A stretch of 64,000 nt of DNA from contig JBALVL010000018.1 of the NCBI GenBank assembly GCA_036961355.1, forward strand, positions 28,208 through 92,207. Reading direction: 5' to 3'. Source of the stretch: Motiliproteus sp036961355. GTDB lineage: Bacteria; Pseudomonadota; Gammaproteobacteria; Pseudomonadales; Balneatricaceae. Both the position numbers and the translations under genes were made by a program. Positions within the stretch are counted from its first letter, which is position 1, and every line of letters starts with the position of its first letter. Positions 1 through 8,725 of the stretch are shown piece by piece. The notes beneath the pieces are model-generated. The model worked only from the letters and a program-made list of their open reading frames with translations. It ran no database searches and was not told where the DNA came from.

Positions 1-129
1 GAGTGGACCACGGTACGCGATCGCAACGGCTGGACTGAGATCTTCAAGCCACGCGCTGACTTCATTAGCTTTCTGGAGCAGCAGGAAAAGATCGTCGGCG
101 ACCTGATGCGCGATCTGGGTTTCTTGTAA
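1..129 (+). CDS. C-terminal end of a tripartite tricarboxylate transporter substrate-binding protein (TctC family), partial
   Basis: An open frame enters from the left edge and ends at TAA 127-129, giving the last 42 residues of a protein (it ends DLMRDLGFL). The ending with a KIVGDLMRDLGF-like helix fits the C-terminus of TctC-type periplasmic binding proteins. The next two genes are tctB and tctA, the membrane subunits such a protein serves. The identification therefore rests mostly on context; most of the gene lies outside the window. It would bind a carboxylate in the periplasm and deliver it to TctAB. Confidence 0.6.
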   Translation, partial: EWTTVRDRNGWTEIFKPRADFISFLEQQEKIVGDLMRDLGFL

Positions 130-395
130 GCGACCAATAACGGTTTGTCGCCAAGCGGGCATCGTTAACTTGCCCGATTGGCAGCACGGCTAATTTCTGG
201 ACGAAGAACCACCAAAGGGATCAGGTCTAACGGCATGGTCCCTTTGTCATAACTGGATTGATCAATTGGGATCAGCAGCGGCCAACCGACGCCATAACTC
301 AGTATTAATACCGTCAACCTATCCGCCAACCCATCCCGTTAATCCTTTGATAACAGCAATTTGATACAACCTGCCCAACCTCATGAGGTGACCGC

Positions 396-869
396 ATGAC
401 CATCACCAAGAACCACATCGGCGGAATGATATTTTTGTGCCTGTCGATCGCCTACGGCTACTACGCCCAGCTGATCCCGCTATTACCCGGTGATCAATAC
501 GAAGCGTTCCATGCCCGCTCACTGCCCACGACGCTGGCTGTACTAGGCACCCTGCTTTCGATCGCGCTGCTGGTAACATCGCGTTTCGACCCAAAAGACC
601 GACTGCGACTGAGCGGTTACGACTTCAAGCTTGTGGCCCAACTGCTGATTCTGGTGATGCTCTTTGCTATCGCGCTGGAATGGGTGGGATTTTTGGTCGC
701 CACCATCTTTTTCCTGATCGGCGGTTACTGGTTGCTAGGCGTTCGCAGCATCAAAATGCTATTGGTTGCCTCGATACCGTTCGCCATTTTCCTATGGTTT
801 GCGCTGTCGCAACTGCTCGATGTCTACCTGGCACCGGGTAAATTATTCAGCGCTATTTTCGGAGGTTAA
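396..869 (+). CDS. tctB: Tripartite tricarboxylate transporter small membrane subunit TctB
   Basis: 157 residues with four hydrophobic segments, at about residues 7-27, 45-62, 77-115 (long, possibly two passes) and 119-143. This is the size and layout of TctB, the small, poorly conserved subunit of tripartite tricarboxylate transporters. The ATG follows GAGGTG at a normal distance. The gene sits directly before the large TctA subunit, and the TctA Shine-Dalgarno lies inside the last codons of this gene, so the two are probably translationally coupled. The substrate (citrate, other tricarboxylates or aromatic acids) cannot be told from sequence. Confidence 0.85.
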   Translation: MTITKNHIGGMIFLCLSIAYGYYAQLIPLLPGDQYEAFHARSLPTTLAVLGTLLSIALLVTSRFDPKDRLRLSGYDFKLVAQLLILVMLFAIALEWVGFLVATIFFLIGGYWLLGVRSIKMLLVASIPFAIFLWFALSQLLDVYLAPGKLFSAIFGG

Positions 870-873
870 TGTC

Positions 874-2415
874 ATGTGGGATGGAATTTGGACGGGCCTT
901 GCCACTGCGGTAATGCCTTTTAACCTGATGATGGTGGTGGTGGGTTGTTTCGCCGGTACGTTCATCGGTATGTTGCCCGGTCTCGGGCCGATCTCAGCGG
1001 TAGCGTTGATGATCCCAATCACTTACGGCCTCGACCCCTCATCGGGTATCATCCTGATGGCCGGGGTTTATTACGGCGCTGTGTTTGGCGGCTCAACCTC
1101 GTCGATCCTGATCAACGCGCCAGGCTGTGCCAGCACCGTGGTAACCGCGTTTGACGGCTACCCGATGGCTCAACAGAAACAAGCCGGTAAGGCGCTAGCG
1201 CTGGCGGCATACTCGTCGTTCACCGGCGGCACCATCGGCGCCATCATCCTGCTTTTCGCCGCCCCGGCGCTGGCATCGGTGTCGCTCAGTTTCCAATCCA
1301 GCGATTACTTTGCGTTGATGGTGATGGGTCTAACGGCTGTGGCTGCGTTCTCCGGCAAGGGCCAAGTGATCAAAGCACTGATGATGACCGTATTCGGCCT
1401 GATGATCGCCACCGTCGGTGTCGATGTGATGTCGGGTACACCGCGTTTTACCTTTGGTGCGGTTGATCTGATCGATGGCGTTAGCTTCCTGCTATTGGCG
1501 ATGGCGACCTTCGCCTTGGCCGAAGTGGTGATGACGGTACTCAAAGGCCAGCACCGCGAGAAAGAGGTGAATATGGATATGGCGGCGTTGGGCAGCATGA
1601 AACTCAGCAAAGAGGAGATCAAACACGTTGCCCCGACCATCGCCCGCTCCTCGGTATTCGGCTTTATCGTGGGCGTATTACCCGGCGCTGGTGCCACCAT
1701 CGCCTCGTTCCTAGCTTACGGCTTGGAGCGTAACCTGTCATCGGCCAAAGAGAAACTCAAGTTTGGTAAGGGCGCCCTTCGCGGTCTGGCCGCTCCCGAG
1801 TCGGCCAACAACGCCGCCTCGACCGGCTCGTTTGTACCGTTGTTGACACTGGGCATTCCCGGTTCGGGCACCACCGCCATCATGCTGGGTGCGTTGATCG
1901 CCTACGGTATCCAGCCCGGTCCACGGCTGTTTATCGATAATCCGGACGTGTTCTGGTCGGTGATCATCTCGATGTACTTCGGCAACCTGGTGCTGTTAAT
2001 TTTGAACCTGCCGCTGATCCCCTATATCTCGCGATTGTTGGCGATCCCACGGCCGATCCTCATTCCGCTGATCCTGTTCTTCTCGATCACCGGTGTTTAT
2101 CTGGTCAGCTTCAACACCTTCGATATCCATATGATGGTGCTGATAACAGTGATCGCGATATTCCTGAAACTGCTCGATTTTCCGATGGCACCGATGCTAC
2201 TCGGCTTCATCCTGGGCGGCATCATGGAGAAAAATCTCAGTCGCGCCTTGACGATCTCCGACGGTACTTTCGCTTTCTTATGGGAGCGGCCACTAACGCT
2301 GACCATCATGATCATCACCATCGTGATGCTGCTATTACCGTTATTCGGTGTGCTAAAGCGACGCATCTATCCACCCAAAGGGCCGGAAACATCGGTCAAC
2401 GAAGGTGAAGGCTAA
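874..2415 (+). CDS. tctA: Tripartite tricarboxylate transporter large permease subunit TctA
   Basis: 513 residues of polytopic membrane protein. Two family motifs are visible: GMLPGLGPISAVALMIPITY near the N-terminus and GVLPGAGATIASFLAYGLER in the middle, the latter followed by APESANNAA and GIPGSGTTAIMLGAL. These are the glycine/proline-rich repeats of the two TctA halves. The frame is open from further upstream, but ATG 874 is chosen because GGAGG at 861-865 lies 8 nt before it and it avoids overlap with tctB. It forms the ion-coupled channel of the transporter. A factor-independent terminator follows within 70 nt, closing the operon. Confidence 0.93.
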   Translation: MWDGIWTGLATAVMPFNLMMVVVGCFAGTFIGMLPGLGPISAVALMIPITYGLDPSSGIILMAGVYYGAVFGGSTSSILINAPGCASTVVTAFDGYPMAQQKQAGKALALAAYSSFTGGTIGAIILLFAAPALASVSLSFQSSDYFALMVMGLTAVAAFSGKGQVIKALMMTVFGLMIATVGVDVMSGTPRFTFGAVDLIDGVSFLLLAMATFALAEVVMTVLKGQHREKEVNMDMAALGSMKLSKEEIKHVAPTIARSSVFGFIVGVLPGAGATIASFLAYGLERNLSSAKEKLKFGKGALRGLAAPESANNAASTGSFVPLLTLGIPGSGTTAIMLGALIAYGIQPGPRLFIDNPDVFWSVIISMYFGNLVLLILNLPLIPYISRLLAIPRPILIPLILFFSITGVYLVSFNTFDIHMMVLITVIAIFLKLLDFPMAPMLLGFILGGIMEKNLSRALTISDGTFAFLWERPLTLTIMIITIVMLLLPLFGVLKRRIYPPKGPETSVNEGEG

Positions 2416-2450
2416 CGACAGCTAACACCACAGCTAGCCCTTAAAACGAC

Positions 2451-2484
2451 AAAGCACTCCGGCGTCAACCGGGGTGCTTTTTTA
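2451..2484 (+). terminator. Rho-independent terminator after tctA
   Basis: AGCACTCCGG (2453-2462) pairs with CCGGGGTGCT (2469-2478) with a short loop, and a run of T follows immediately. It lies about 40 nt downstream of the tctA stop. Confidence 0.9.
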
Positions 2485-2586
2485 TTGCCAGACTATCGCC
2501 CTAGCCAACGTTATAACCCTGCCCTGTCACGCTCACCAAAGCGCCAGTGGTATAATACGAGGGCATAAGAAAAGAGGAGAATTGAG

Positions 2587-2793
2587 ATGTTAAATATCGA
2601 TTACAACAACGGTAAAAAACTCAACCTACTCAACGCACTGGCGCTGTTTACTGTCATCATGGGATTGCTGTTTTGGATAGCAGCAACGCCGGGGGCATCC
2701 ACCGTTGCCGCGGTTAGTTTAATTATCTTTGGTTCGGTTTGGTTTATTGCCTGCTGGCTATACGACTTTCACAGGCACCATCCGAGCCATTAA
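2587..2793 (+). CDS. Small two-helix membrane protein, unknown function
   Basis: 68 residues with two predicted membrane spans (about residues 15-33 and 37-57), a short polar N-terminus (MLNIDYNNGKK) and a His-rich tail (HRHHPSH). A strong Shine-Dalgarno (AAGAGGAGA) precedes the ATG, and a preceding TATAAT-like element near 2553 could be its -10. It stands alone, after the tctA terminator. I do not recognise the family. The good ribosome site and hydrophobic pattern support a real gene. Confidence 0.6.
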   Translation: MLNIDYNNGKKLNLLNALALFTVIMGLLFWIAATPGASTVAAVSLIIFGSVWFIACWLYDFHRHHPSH

Positions 2794-2893
2794 AAGTGAA
2801 TGACAGCCACATAGCTAAGCAGTGGCCATACGGTTGTCTATGTACCGACACTGTTGCTCGGTTAGGGTTGCTGTAGCTAGGTTCGATAGTGCC

Positions 2894-3259
2894 CTATTCA
2901 GCAATCCTTTTAGGGCCTGCACCCGCGTTGTTATAGAGCGCGCGTCCGGTTTCGGCATCGAGCTTTACCCGATCGCTTTCAGACTCCTCAAGTTGCCGCC
3001 TGGCTTCATTAATCTCGTACCACAGTTCATTGCGCTGTCCGCGTTTTGATGATTTAAGGTCGCGGCATGATTCATCCTGTTTACAAATCGACAGGCTCGA
3101 TTTACTGATTCCGTGGACCTCTTTACCATCCTGACTAAGCCAGCTAGATCCATCATCTTTTAGATAATACGAATCAGCCGCATAACCCATCGTAGTGATA
3201 GATAACAACAGCGCAATTCCGCACACATTTCGCAACGGATATAAAATTGTCCTTTGCAT
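2894..3259 (-). CDS. Secreted small protein of unknown function
   Basis: 121 residues. It has a signal peptide (hydrophobic stretch CGIALLLSITTMGYAA, cleavage likely after AYA/YAA-type small residues) followed by a soluble domain. Two Cys lie close together (ICKQDESC), and a charged helical segment contains EARRQLEESESDRVKLD. The start is ATG 3259: GGAGGTGAT sits 5 nt before it, while the frame's earlier possible start is a TTG inside that ribosome site. DUF-like periplasmic proteins with a helical C-terminus look similar, but I cannot name one. Its neighbour on the same strand is the diguanylate cyclase gene further upstream, separated by about 140 nt. Confidence 0.6.
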   Translation of the reverse strand: MQRTILYPLRNVCGIALLLSITTMGYAADSYYLKDDGSSWLSQDGKEVHGISKSSLSICKQDESCRDLKSSKRGQRNELWYEINEARRQLEESESDRVKLDAETGRALYNNAGAGPKRIAE

Positions 3260-3398
3260 AATCACCTCCAAATTAGATTATTGGCGCAAGAGCCCGCAAA
3301 CAAGTCTTAACAAGCATAGACCGCAAATAGAGGCAAACAGTTTCAACACTTTTCAATTTAACCATGACATGCCAGGTGGTGCTTTAAATCCGCCTGGA

Positions 3399-5300
3399 TT
3401 ATGACGTGGTCCGCTCAGAGTCGGCACATTTTGAAGGAGGTAATAAGGATCGCTCTACGGACGAACTGGATTCAACTCGGTTGCGCCCGAGACTCTTAGC
3501 CTGATAGAGGTTGTTATCGGCATGTTGAATCACTTCGATCAGGCTTTGATCGTCTTGCCACTCGCAGATCCCAATACTAACGGTGATCGATACTATCTTG
3601 CCATCTCCGGTCAACAACTCTTGCTTGGAGATAGCCAGACGAATTCGTTCAGCGATAATTACCCCTGCAGCCAAGTCAATATCGGGAAGCACCACGATGA
3701 ACTCTTCACCGCCAAAGCGCCCCAGCTGATCGCTGCTGCGTAAAATATCCTTAACCAACAGACTAAAATTGCGCAGCACTATATCCCCAATATTATGACC
3801 ATAACGATCATTGACACTTTTAAAGAGATCGATGTCCATCAACAGTAGAGAGATCGGAGAGCCGCTTCTGTTAGCCCGTTGGAATTCTTGATCAGCCACC
3901 TCTGAAAAAGCCCGGCGATTTAAACAATCGGTCAACGGATCTCTGGTGGCCAGTGCAACCAACTGGCGTTCCTTATCTTTTAGCTCATAGGCCATCTTCT
4001 CAAAAGAGTTAACCAACACCCCGATCTCATCGTTGCGTTTAATCTCAGCCGGTAAGACAGCACCACCTTCAGCCAGTTGTTTTACCCCTGCCGTGAGCCT
4101 GACAAGTGGTGCCGAAATATAGTTGGCTAACAGAAAAATCAACAACAGAATCATCACCAGACTCATCGCAGCCACATACGCCACCTCTTCCAGCAGCTCG
4201 CGGTTAAGGCTGGCAAACTCGTTTCCGTGAATGTAGAGCAGTAGTCGGGTCTGAGTCTCATAACGGGCAGGATCATCGACATCAAGAAGTGCGGCACAGA
4301 GTTCATGACCAGATTCATGCTGCAACGCATGGTCAATAAAATTGGCATCGATCACTGGTGTGCCGAGCAACAACCCCGGCGTTGCAAAGGGAACCAGAGA
4401 AGAGCGCCCGTAAGCGTTATCAATATCGCGATAGCCGAAGGCGGGCAGGTAACGGGAAGCGGTGAAAAGGCTCGATTGCTCAACGTTCAGCAGCGCAACA
4501 TCGATCTGCAGAGTCCCTTTCTCCAGTAATTTATCTCTAACGCGATAGAGCTCATCTTCAATTTTACTACGGTCGAGAAAGGCGACTAGATAACCGTCTA
4601 CCTCGTCGCTGCAGTTCAGTACGGGCCGAATAAACTGGTAAGTATCTCCGCCAAAAGGCAACCCCATCCATTGCACCTGCTGATGGCCTGAGAAATCAAC
4701 CAGTGCCGGGGCAGTCGCTACAAATTTTTGCAACTTCGCTAAACGTGTTTGAAGCTGATGATAGTGCTCCGAATTCTTTTCTCCACGATCATTCAAAACA
4801 CTTTGCTGCAGTAACAACTTATTAAGGTCGCGAGTGACAGGATCCAGCTTCGATTTCCACTGAGAAAAACGTTGTTTGAGTATCGCGAACTGGTCGGCTG
4901 AGATAAAAGGCAGGCCATCGATGGATTGTGGCAAGACAAAACGGTTGCCTTGATTGCCGCCCCACTCCATGTAACGTGCCAGTCCGGCGGTATCGGTAAC
5001 CACCACGGAAGAAAAGCCTCGGGTATGCCGCAGCGCCAGGCTCAGCTGCTGCTCAATATGAGGCTGAGGGGCATCGAGAATACAGTCCCCCATCAGACGA
5101 GCCAGCAGCTCAAATTCCTGTTGATAAAGGGTTAGTTGGTGATTCAGGTTGGTCGCACCCGTTTCGAGTGCTAGCTCTGCCGTTAGCTCAAGCTGCTGCT
5201 CAAGGGCTTTCTTACTGGCGAAATAGTAACTGTCAATAAAAGCAAACATCGCCACGGTAACGGGTAACAACCAGAGAAAAATTTTAGTTCTAAGACTCAT
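3399..5300 (-). CDS. Membrane diguanylate cyclase with periplasmic sensor, HAMP and GGDEF domains
   Basis: 633 residues. Order: a transmembrane helix at about 8-27, a periplasmic sensor of about 340 residues, a second helix at about 375-397, a HAMP linker and a C-terminal GGDEF domain. The active-site loop reads RFGGEEF. An intact inhibitory site, RSSD, lies five residues before it, so the enzyme should make c-di-GMP and be feedback-inhibited. ATG 5300 is preferred over the upstream in-frame TTG because AAGG lies at a suitable distance. The gene starts 13 nt after the stop of the periplasmic binding lipoprotein gene, so the two form an operon. The binding protein may present a ligand to this sensor (inference). 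Confidence 0.9.
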   Translation of the reverse strand: MSLRTKIFLWLLPVTVAMFAFIDSYYFASKKALEQQLELTAELALETGATNLNHQLTLYQQEFELLARLMGDCILDAPQPHIEQQLSLALRHTRGFSSVVVTDTAGLARYMEWGGNQGNRFVLPQSIDGLPFISADQFAILKQRFSQWKSKLDPVTRDLNKLLLQQSVLNDRGEKNSEHYHQLQTRLAKLQKFVATAPALVDFSGHQQVQWMGLPFGGDTYQFIRPVLNCSDEVDGYLVAFLDRSKIEDELYRVRDKLLEKGTLQIDVALLNVEQSSLFTASRYLPAFGYRDIDNAYGRSSLVPFATPGLLLGTPVIDANFIDHALQHESGHELCAALLDVDDPARYETQTRLLLYIHGNEFASLNRELLEEVAYVAAMSLVMILLLIFLLANYISAPLVRLTAGVKQLAEGGAVLPAEIKRNDEIGVLVNSFEKMAYELKDKERQLVALATRDPLTDCLNRRAFSEVADQEFQRANRSGSPISLLLMDIDLFKSVNDRYGHNIGDIVLRNFSLLVKDILRSSDQLGRFGGEEFIVVLPDIDLAAGVIIAERIRLAISKQELLTGDGKIVSITVSIGICEWQDDQSLIEVIQHADNNLYQAKSLGRNRVESSSSVERSLLPPSKCADSERTTS

Positions 5301-5313
5301 TTCCAAACCTTCA

Positions 5314-6483
5314 TCAGCGCTGATCTGCCGGTGAAATTCTCCCTAAATCCTTGATGACATCTAAACGCCCTTGCTTAAATTGCGCCAGATACATCGGTAG
5401 ATCGAAGTGGTGGTCTTCACGGAGTTTGATCTGTTCCTTACCGTTATAGCGAGTCAAGCCTGACAAGGCGTCGATCACCTGCTCCCGTTCAACGACACCG
5501 ACTTTCTCTATCGCAGCTGTTAATAGATAAACCATATCGTAGTGCGATTTGCTCGAATAGGTCGCCGGTTGATCACTACCAAACCGATCAACGTAGCTGT
5601 CGACAAACGTCTTGGCGGAGTCTGATTGCCAGCTACTAAAAAAGTGCAGCGCGGTCAGAACACCCTCCAGGTCCTGCACATCAACCGCATCGAGATAAGA
5701 CTCATCAGCAGCGAAAGCGACGGTTGAAATTTCACGACCGAAATCAAATTTTCGCATCTGTTTGAGGAAATTAAACCCGTCACCGCCAGGCAGAATCAGC
5801 ATCAGATTATCGGCACCAGAGGCTTTAATTCGCGCAAAAGTAGCGGAGTAATCACTGACACCAAAGGGAGTAAATTCGATGCCTTTGATCGCCCCGCCCA
5901 AACGTTCACTCTCCTGACGAATTCGCTCGCTCATATTATGCGGCCAGACATAGTCGTATCCGAACACATAAAAATTCGGCCCGGAGGTCTCCAGCAGGTA
6001 AGGAATCAGCGGATTGATATAGTGTTCAGGAATGGTGCTGTAGCAGATCAGGTAGCGACTGAAATGACGGCCTTCATAATCGATACCATAGAACTGCGGC
6101 ACCTGAAACTTATCGGCCACTTCCTGCATTGCGAAACGGGCCGAGCTACTGACCGGACCAAACAACGCAAAAACATCCTGCACCTGAATAAGCTGCCGGC
6201 TTAAGCGTACAGACTCTGCCGGATTGGTGTTGTTATCCTCCACCACCAACTCCAGCGGTCGGCCTAACACACCGCCCTTGGCATTAATCTGCTCAACAGC
6301 CAGCATCAGACCGTTTAGCCCCTGCTGACCATAGATCTGAAATGTTCCGGAAAGAGGGAGAACCACACCCAGGCGAATCGGGGCTTGAGAGTCGGAGGTT
6401 GAACAACCACTAATAATAGTGGTCAGTACGAACAGCAACGATACCAACAACGATACCAACAACGATCGTATCAACGTGACCAT
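5314..6483 (-). CDS. Lipoprotein periplasmic binding protein of the branched-chain amino acid / urea (type I) family
   Basis: 389 residues. The N-terminus is a lipoprotein signal with a lipobox ending ISGC, so the protein should be anchored to a membrane. The mature part starts IRLGVVLPLSGTFQIYGQQ and has the two-lobe layout of LivJ/AmiC/FmdD-type receptors (NPAESVRLSRQL, GPVSSSARFA, TYSSKSHYDM). The start is ATG 6483, with AGGAAG 6 nt before it. The signal peptide is encoded by a short tandem repeat (SLLVSLLVSLL). No ABC permease or ATPase genes are nearby; the only partner is the diguanylate cyclase downstream. It therefore looks like a sensory receptor rather than a transporter subunit (inference). 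The ligand is unknown. Confidence 0.85.
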   Translation of the reverse strand: MVTLIRSLLVSLLVSLLFVLTTIISGCSTSDSQAPIRLGVVLPLSGTFQIYGQQGLNGLMLAVEQINAKGGVLGRPLELVVEDNNTNPAESVRLSRQLIQVQDVFALFGPVSSSARFAMQEVADKFQVPQFYGIDYEGRHFSRYLICYSTIPEHYINPLIPYLLETSGPNFYVFGYDYVWPHNMSERIRQESERLGGAIKGIEFTPFGVSDYSATFARIKASGADNLMLILPGGDGFNFLKQMRKFDFGREISTVAFAADESYLDAVDVQDLEGVLTALHFFSSWQSDSAKTFVDSYVDRFGSDQPATYSSKSHYDMVYLLTAAIEKVGVVEREQVIDALSGLTRYNGKEQIKLREDHHFDLPMYLAQFKQGRLDVIKDLGRISPADQR

Positions 6484-6893
6484 TAGCAACTTCCTGTAAT
6501 GCTACGAATGCGTCCAATCTGTAACAGAGAGTGTAATTTTACCCGTAACTGACATCGATGTTAATTGAGTGGTGACAAATAACCGACAAATACCGAACAA
6601 GTGTTCGAATTTATCCTCTGTAGCGGGTAAAAACCAACCCGCTAGCCATTGATATGGGTAATGGACGCAACTCGCGTCTGGAAGACACTACCCCGCCGAA
6701 GGAACGCCGCCAGGATTACAGAGGCGGATACCCGCTCACCTCAAATACAACCAGCAAGAAACGTCACTTGTCGGGAACAAAGGATAGGGGAGGTTTGAAA
6801 GCAGCGAACGTCTACCGGTTGTTAAATAGGGCAATCAACAACTTATCCGGGATAGATAAAATAGTGGTGACGCTTCGCGTAGCGGTAAAAGGC
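6484..6893. other. Intergenic region with several hairpins; no gene seen
   Basis: 410 nt between the binding-protein gene and norF. The first ~120 nt must hold the leftward promoter of the binding protein. At 6621-6727 are three stacked inverted repeats: TAGCGGGT/ACCCGCTA (6621-6644), GACGC/GCGTC (6664-6678) and CCGCC/GGCGG (6707-6727). They could be a structured RNA or a terminator zone for norF, but there is no T tract on either strand that settles it. I see no convincing coding frame. Confidence 0.4.
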
Positions 6894-7178
6894 TCAGAGC
6901 GTCGTTAGACGTCGCAGTGGCTCGGGGAAAATTAACGCCAGTGCAATCAACACCGGTAACACATAAAAGTAGGCCAGCATTAAACGACGGATCACCGGTG
7001 GTGCATGCCGCAGCCCCATCAACCGATCGATGACCAACTGACCTTTTATACATACCACCAAGCAGACCGCGATCACAACCCCGGCAGTTGGGTCTATCGA
7101 TTCGGCCACCATCGCCGAGATGAGTGTCAATACGATCAGTACAATCCAGGCGCGCCCTAATGCAGCAGCGTTATTCAT
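6894..7178 (-). CDS. norF: NorF-like small membrane protein of the nitric oxide reductase cluster (cytochrome oxidase subunit IV-like)
   Basis: 94 residues with three predicted membrane helices. The composition fits the 'prokaryotic cytochrome c oxidase subunit IV' family, which includes NorF. ATG 7178 is chosen because AGGAG lies 8 nt before it. It is the last gene of the leftward norCB-DQEF cluster, 48 nt after norE. NorF with NorE is thought to help assembly or activity of cytochrome-c NO reductase. The identification is by size, hydrophobic pattern and position, since the family has little sequence conservation. Confidence 0.75.
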   Translation of the reverse strand: MNNAAALGRAWIVLIVLTLISAMVAESIDPTAGVVIAVCLVVCIKGQLVIDRLMGLRHAPPVIRRLMLAYFYVLPVLIALALIFPEPLRRLTTL

Positions 7179-7226
7179 CCTCGATGCTCCTATTTCTATC
7201 AACAATGACACTTGTTAACGTGCCCA

Positions 7227-7874
7227 TTAACGCATCACATATAGCAGAGGGAAAATAATAATCCATACCAGGTCAATCATATGCCAATAGCAGGCAGCCC
7301 CTTCGAGCCCTTCATGGCTTTCGGGAGTAAAATGTCCCCAATGCAGGCGTAGCGCCGCCCAGCCGATAGCACACATTCCCACCAGCACATGCAGCAGGTG
7401 GTTAAAGGTTAGGTAATAATAGAGCGAGTAGAACATATCGGTGCGCGAATCCAGACCGGCAGCATGGTTCCACTGGTACTCCCACGCTTTGACCGCACAG
7501 TACGCCAAGCCACAACCGATGGTGCCACCCAGCCAGTGCAGAGAGCGCTTAAGCCGCCCGGTGCGTATCATCGCCATCGCTCGGGCGACACAGTAACTAC
7601 TACTCAGCAGGATCAGAGTATTAATTACTCCGGCCCAGGTATTAAGCTGAGTAGGCCCCTGCTCAAACAGTTCGGGGTTGTGGCTTCGTACCACCAAAAA
7701 CACCAGAAAGAACAACGCAAATTCGGTGACTTCAGCCCAGATCAAGATCCACACGGCGATATTTGCCGGGCTATAGTTGGCCTTCTCTTTGCCGGTTCCA
7801 CCCTGACCTTCTGGGATCAAGCCTGCAGCTGAGCCAGAGCTGGAACCAGAGTCCGAGCCGATTGGCTCACTCAT
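7227..7874 (-). CDS. norE: NorE, cytochrome oxidase subunit III-like protein of the nitric oxide reductase cluster
   Basis: 215 residues. A Ser/Gly-rich cytoplasmic N-terminus (about 35 residues) is followed by five predicted membrane helices. The COX3-family landmarks are present: WAEVTEFALFF near the first helix, a conserved Glu/Trp in AVKAWEYQ, and HLLHVLVGM. It begins 1 nt after norQ ends, so the two are translated in tandem. NorE is an accessory membrane protein for cNOR; it is not catalytic. Confidence 0.88.
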   Translation of the reverse strand: MSEPIGSDSGSSSGSAAGLIPEGQGGTGKEKANYSPANIAVWILIWAEVTEFALFFLVFLVVRSHNPELFEQGPTQLNTWAGVINTLILLSSSYCVARAMAMIRTGRLKRSLHWLGGTIGCGLAYCAVKAWEYQWNHAAGLDSRTDMFYSLYYYLTFNHLLHVLVGMCAIGWAALRLHWGHFTPESHEGLEGAACYWHMIDLVWIIIFPLLYVMR

Positions 7875-7875
7875 A

Positions 7876-8682
7876 CTAGAAATGACCCTGAATCAAACGG
7901 TCGATCGCCGCCAGCGTTTCGGTGTCATCACTCAACGGCTGAGCCATGCACACCTGGCAAGCTTCGGCTGCAGGTAAACCGGAACGGATCATCATTGCGG
8001 TGTAGATCAACAGGCGGGTTGACGCCGCTTCTTCCAGATCGTGATCCTTGAGTCGACGCAGGTCGTTGGCCAGCGTCACCAGCTGCTGAACCGTCTGCTT
8101 ATCAAGGCCAGATTCCTGACACACGATCACCAACTCCTGCTCAGGGGTCGGATAATCGAAGCTCAGCGCGACAAATCGCTGACGGGTACTGGGCTTGAGA
8201 CCCTTCATCAGATTCTGGTAGCCGGGGTTATAGGAGATCACCAACATAAAGTCGGGGTGCGCCTCGATCAGCTCGCCGGTCCGCTCAATCGGTAGAATCC
8301 GACGGTGATCCGACAACGGGTGCAGTACCACGGTGGTATCTTTACGCGCCTCGACCACCTCATCGAGGTAGCAGATACCCCCTTCGCGTACAGCCCGAGT
8401 CAACGGGCCATCCTGCCAGTACGTACCATCAGCACCGATCAGGTGACGGCCGACCAGGTCTGATGCTGTCAGATCATCGTGGCACGATACTGTATGTACC
8501 GTACGCCCTAGCTGCTTGGCCATATGCTCGACAAAACGGGTCTTACCGCAACCGGTCGGCCCTTTGATCAAAACCGGCAGTTTATTATTGGCCGCGTGAT
8601 TGAAGATCTCTATCTCACGTCCCTGGGGCAAATAGTTCAATGCCTGAACATTGATTGGCTGAGTATTCAGAGCCGTATTCAT
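7876..8682 (-). CDS. norQ: NorQ, MoxR-type AAA+ ATPase for nitric oxide reductase activation
   Basis: 268 residues. Walker A is GPTGCGKTRF, Walker B is ICYLDEVVEA, and the sensor region reads LVISYNPGYQN. These are typical of the CbbQ/NirQ/NorQ branch of MoxR ATPases. A GAGGT ribosome site precedes ATG 8682. NorQ works with the von Willebrand factor A protein NorD, encoded immediately upstream, to insert the non-haem iron (FeB) into the NorCB complex. Confidence 0.93.
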   Translation of the reverse strand: MNTALNTQPINVQALNYLPQGREIEIFNHAANNKLPVLIKGPTGCGKTRFVEHMAKQLGRTVHTVSCHDDLTASDLVGRHLIGADGTYWQDGPLTRAVREGGICYLDEVVEARKDTTVVLHPLSDHRRILPIERTGELIEAHPDFMLVISYNPGYQNLMKGLKPSTRQRFVALSFDYPTPEQELVIVCQESGLDKQTVQQLVTLANDLRRLKDHDLEEAASTRLLIYTAMMIRSGLPAAEACQVCMAQPLSDDTETLAAIDRLIQGHF

Positions 8683-8725
8683 GATGTACCTCGTCGTAAC
8701 AGCCCGTTGGCTGTCAAAAAAGTAG

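Noticed and set aside
6655..6740. A glycine- or c-di-GMP-riboswitch-like element (CCGCCGAAGG motif near a cyclase operon)
   Set aside because: Only the CCGAAGG string resembles the glycine aptamer; the surrounding helices do not fit, and the string is on the strand opposite to the neighbouring genes.
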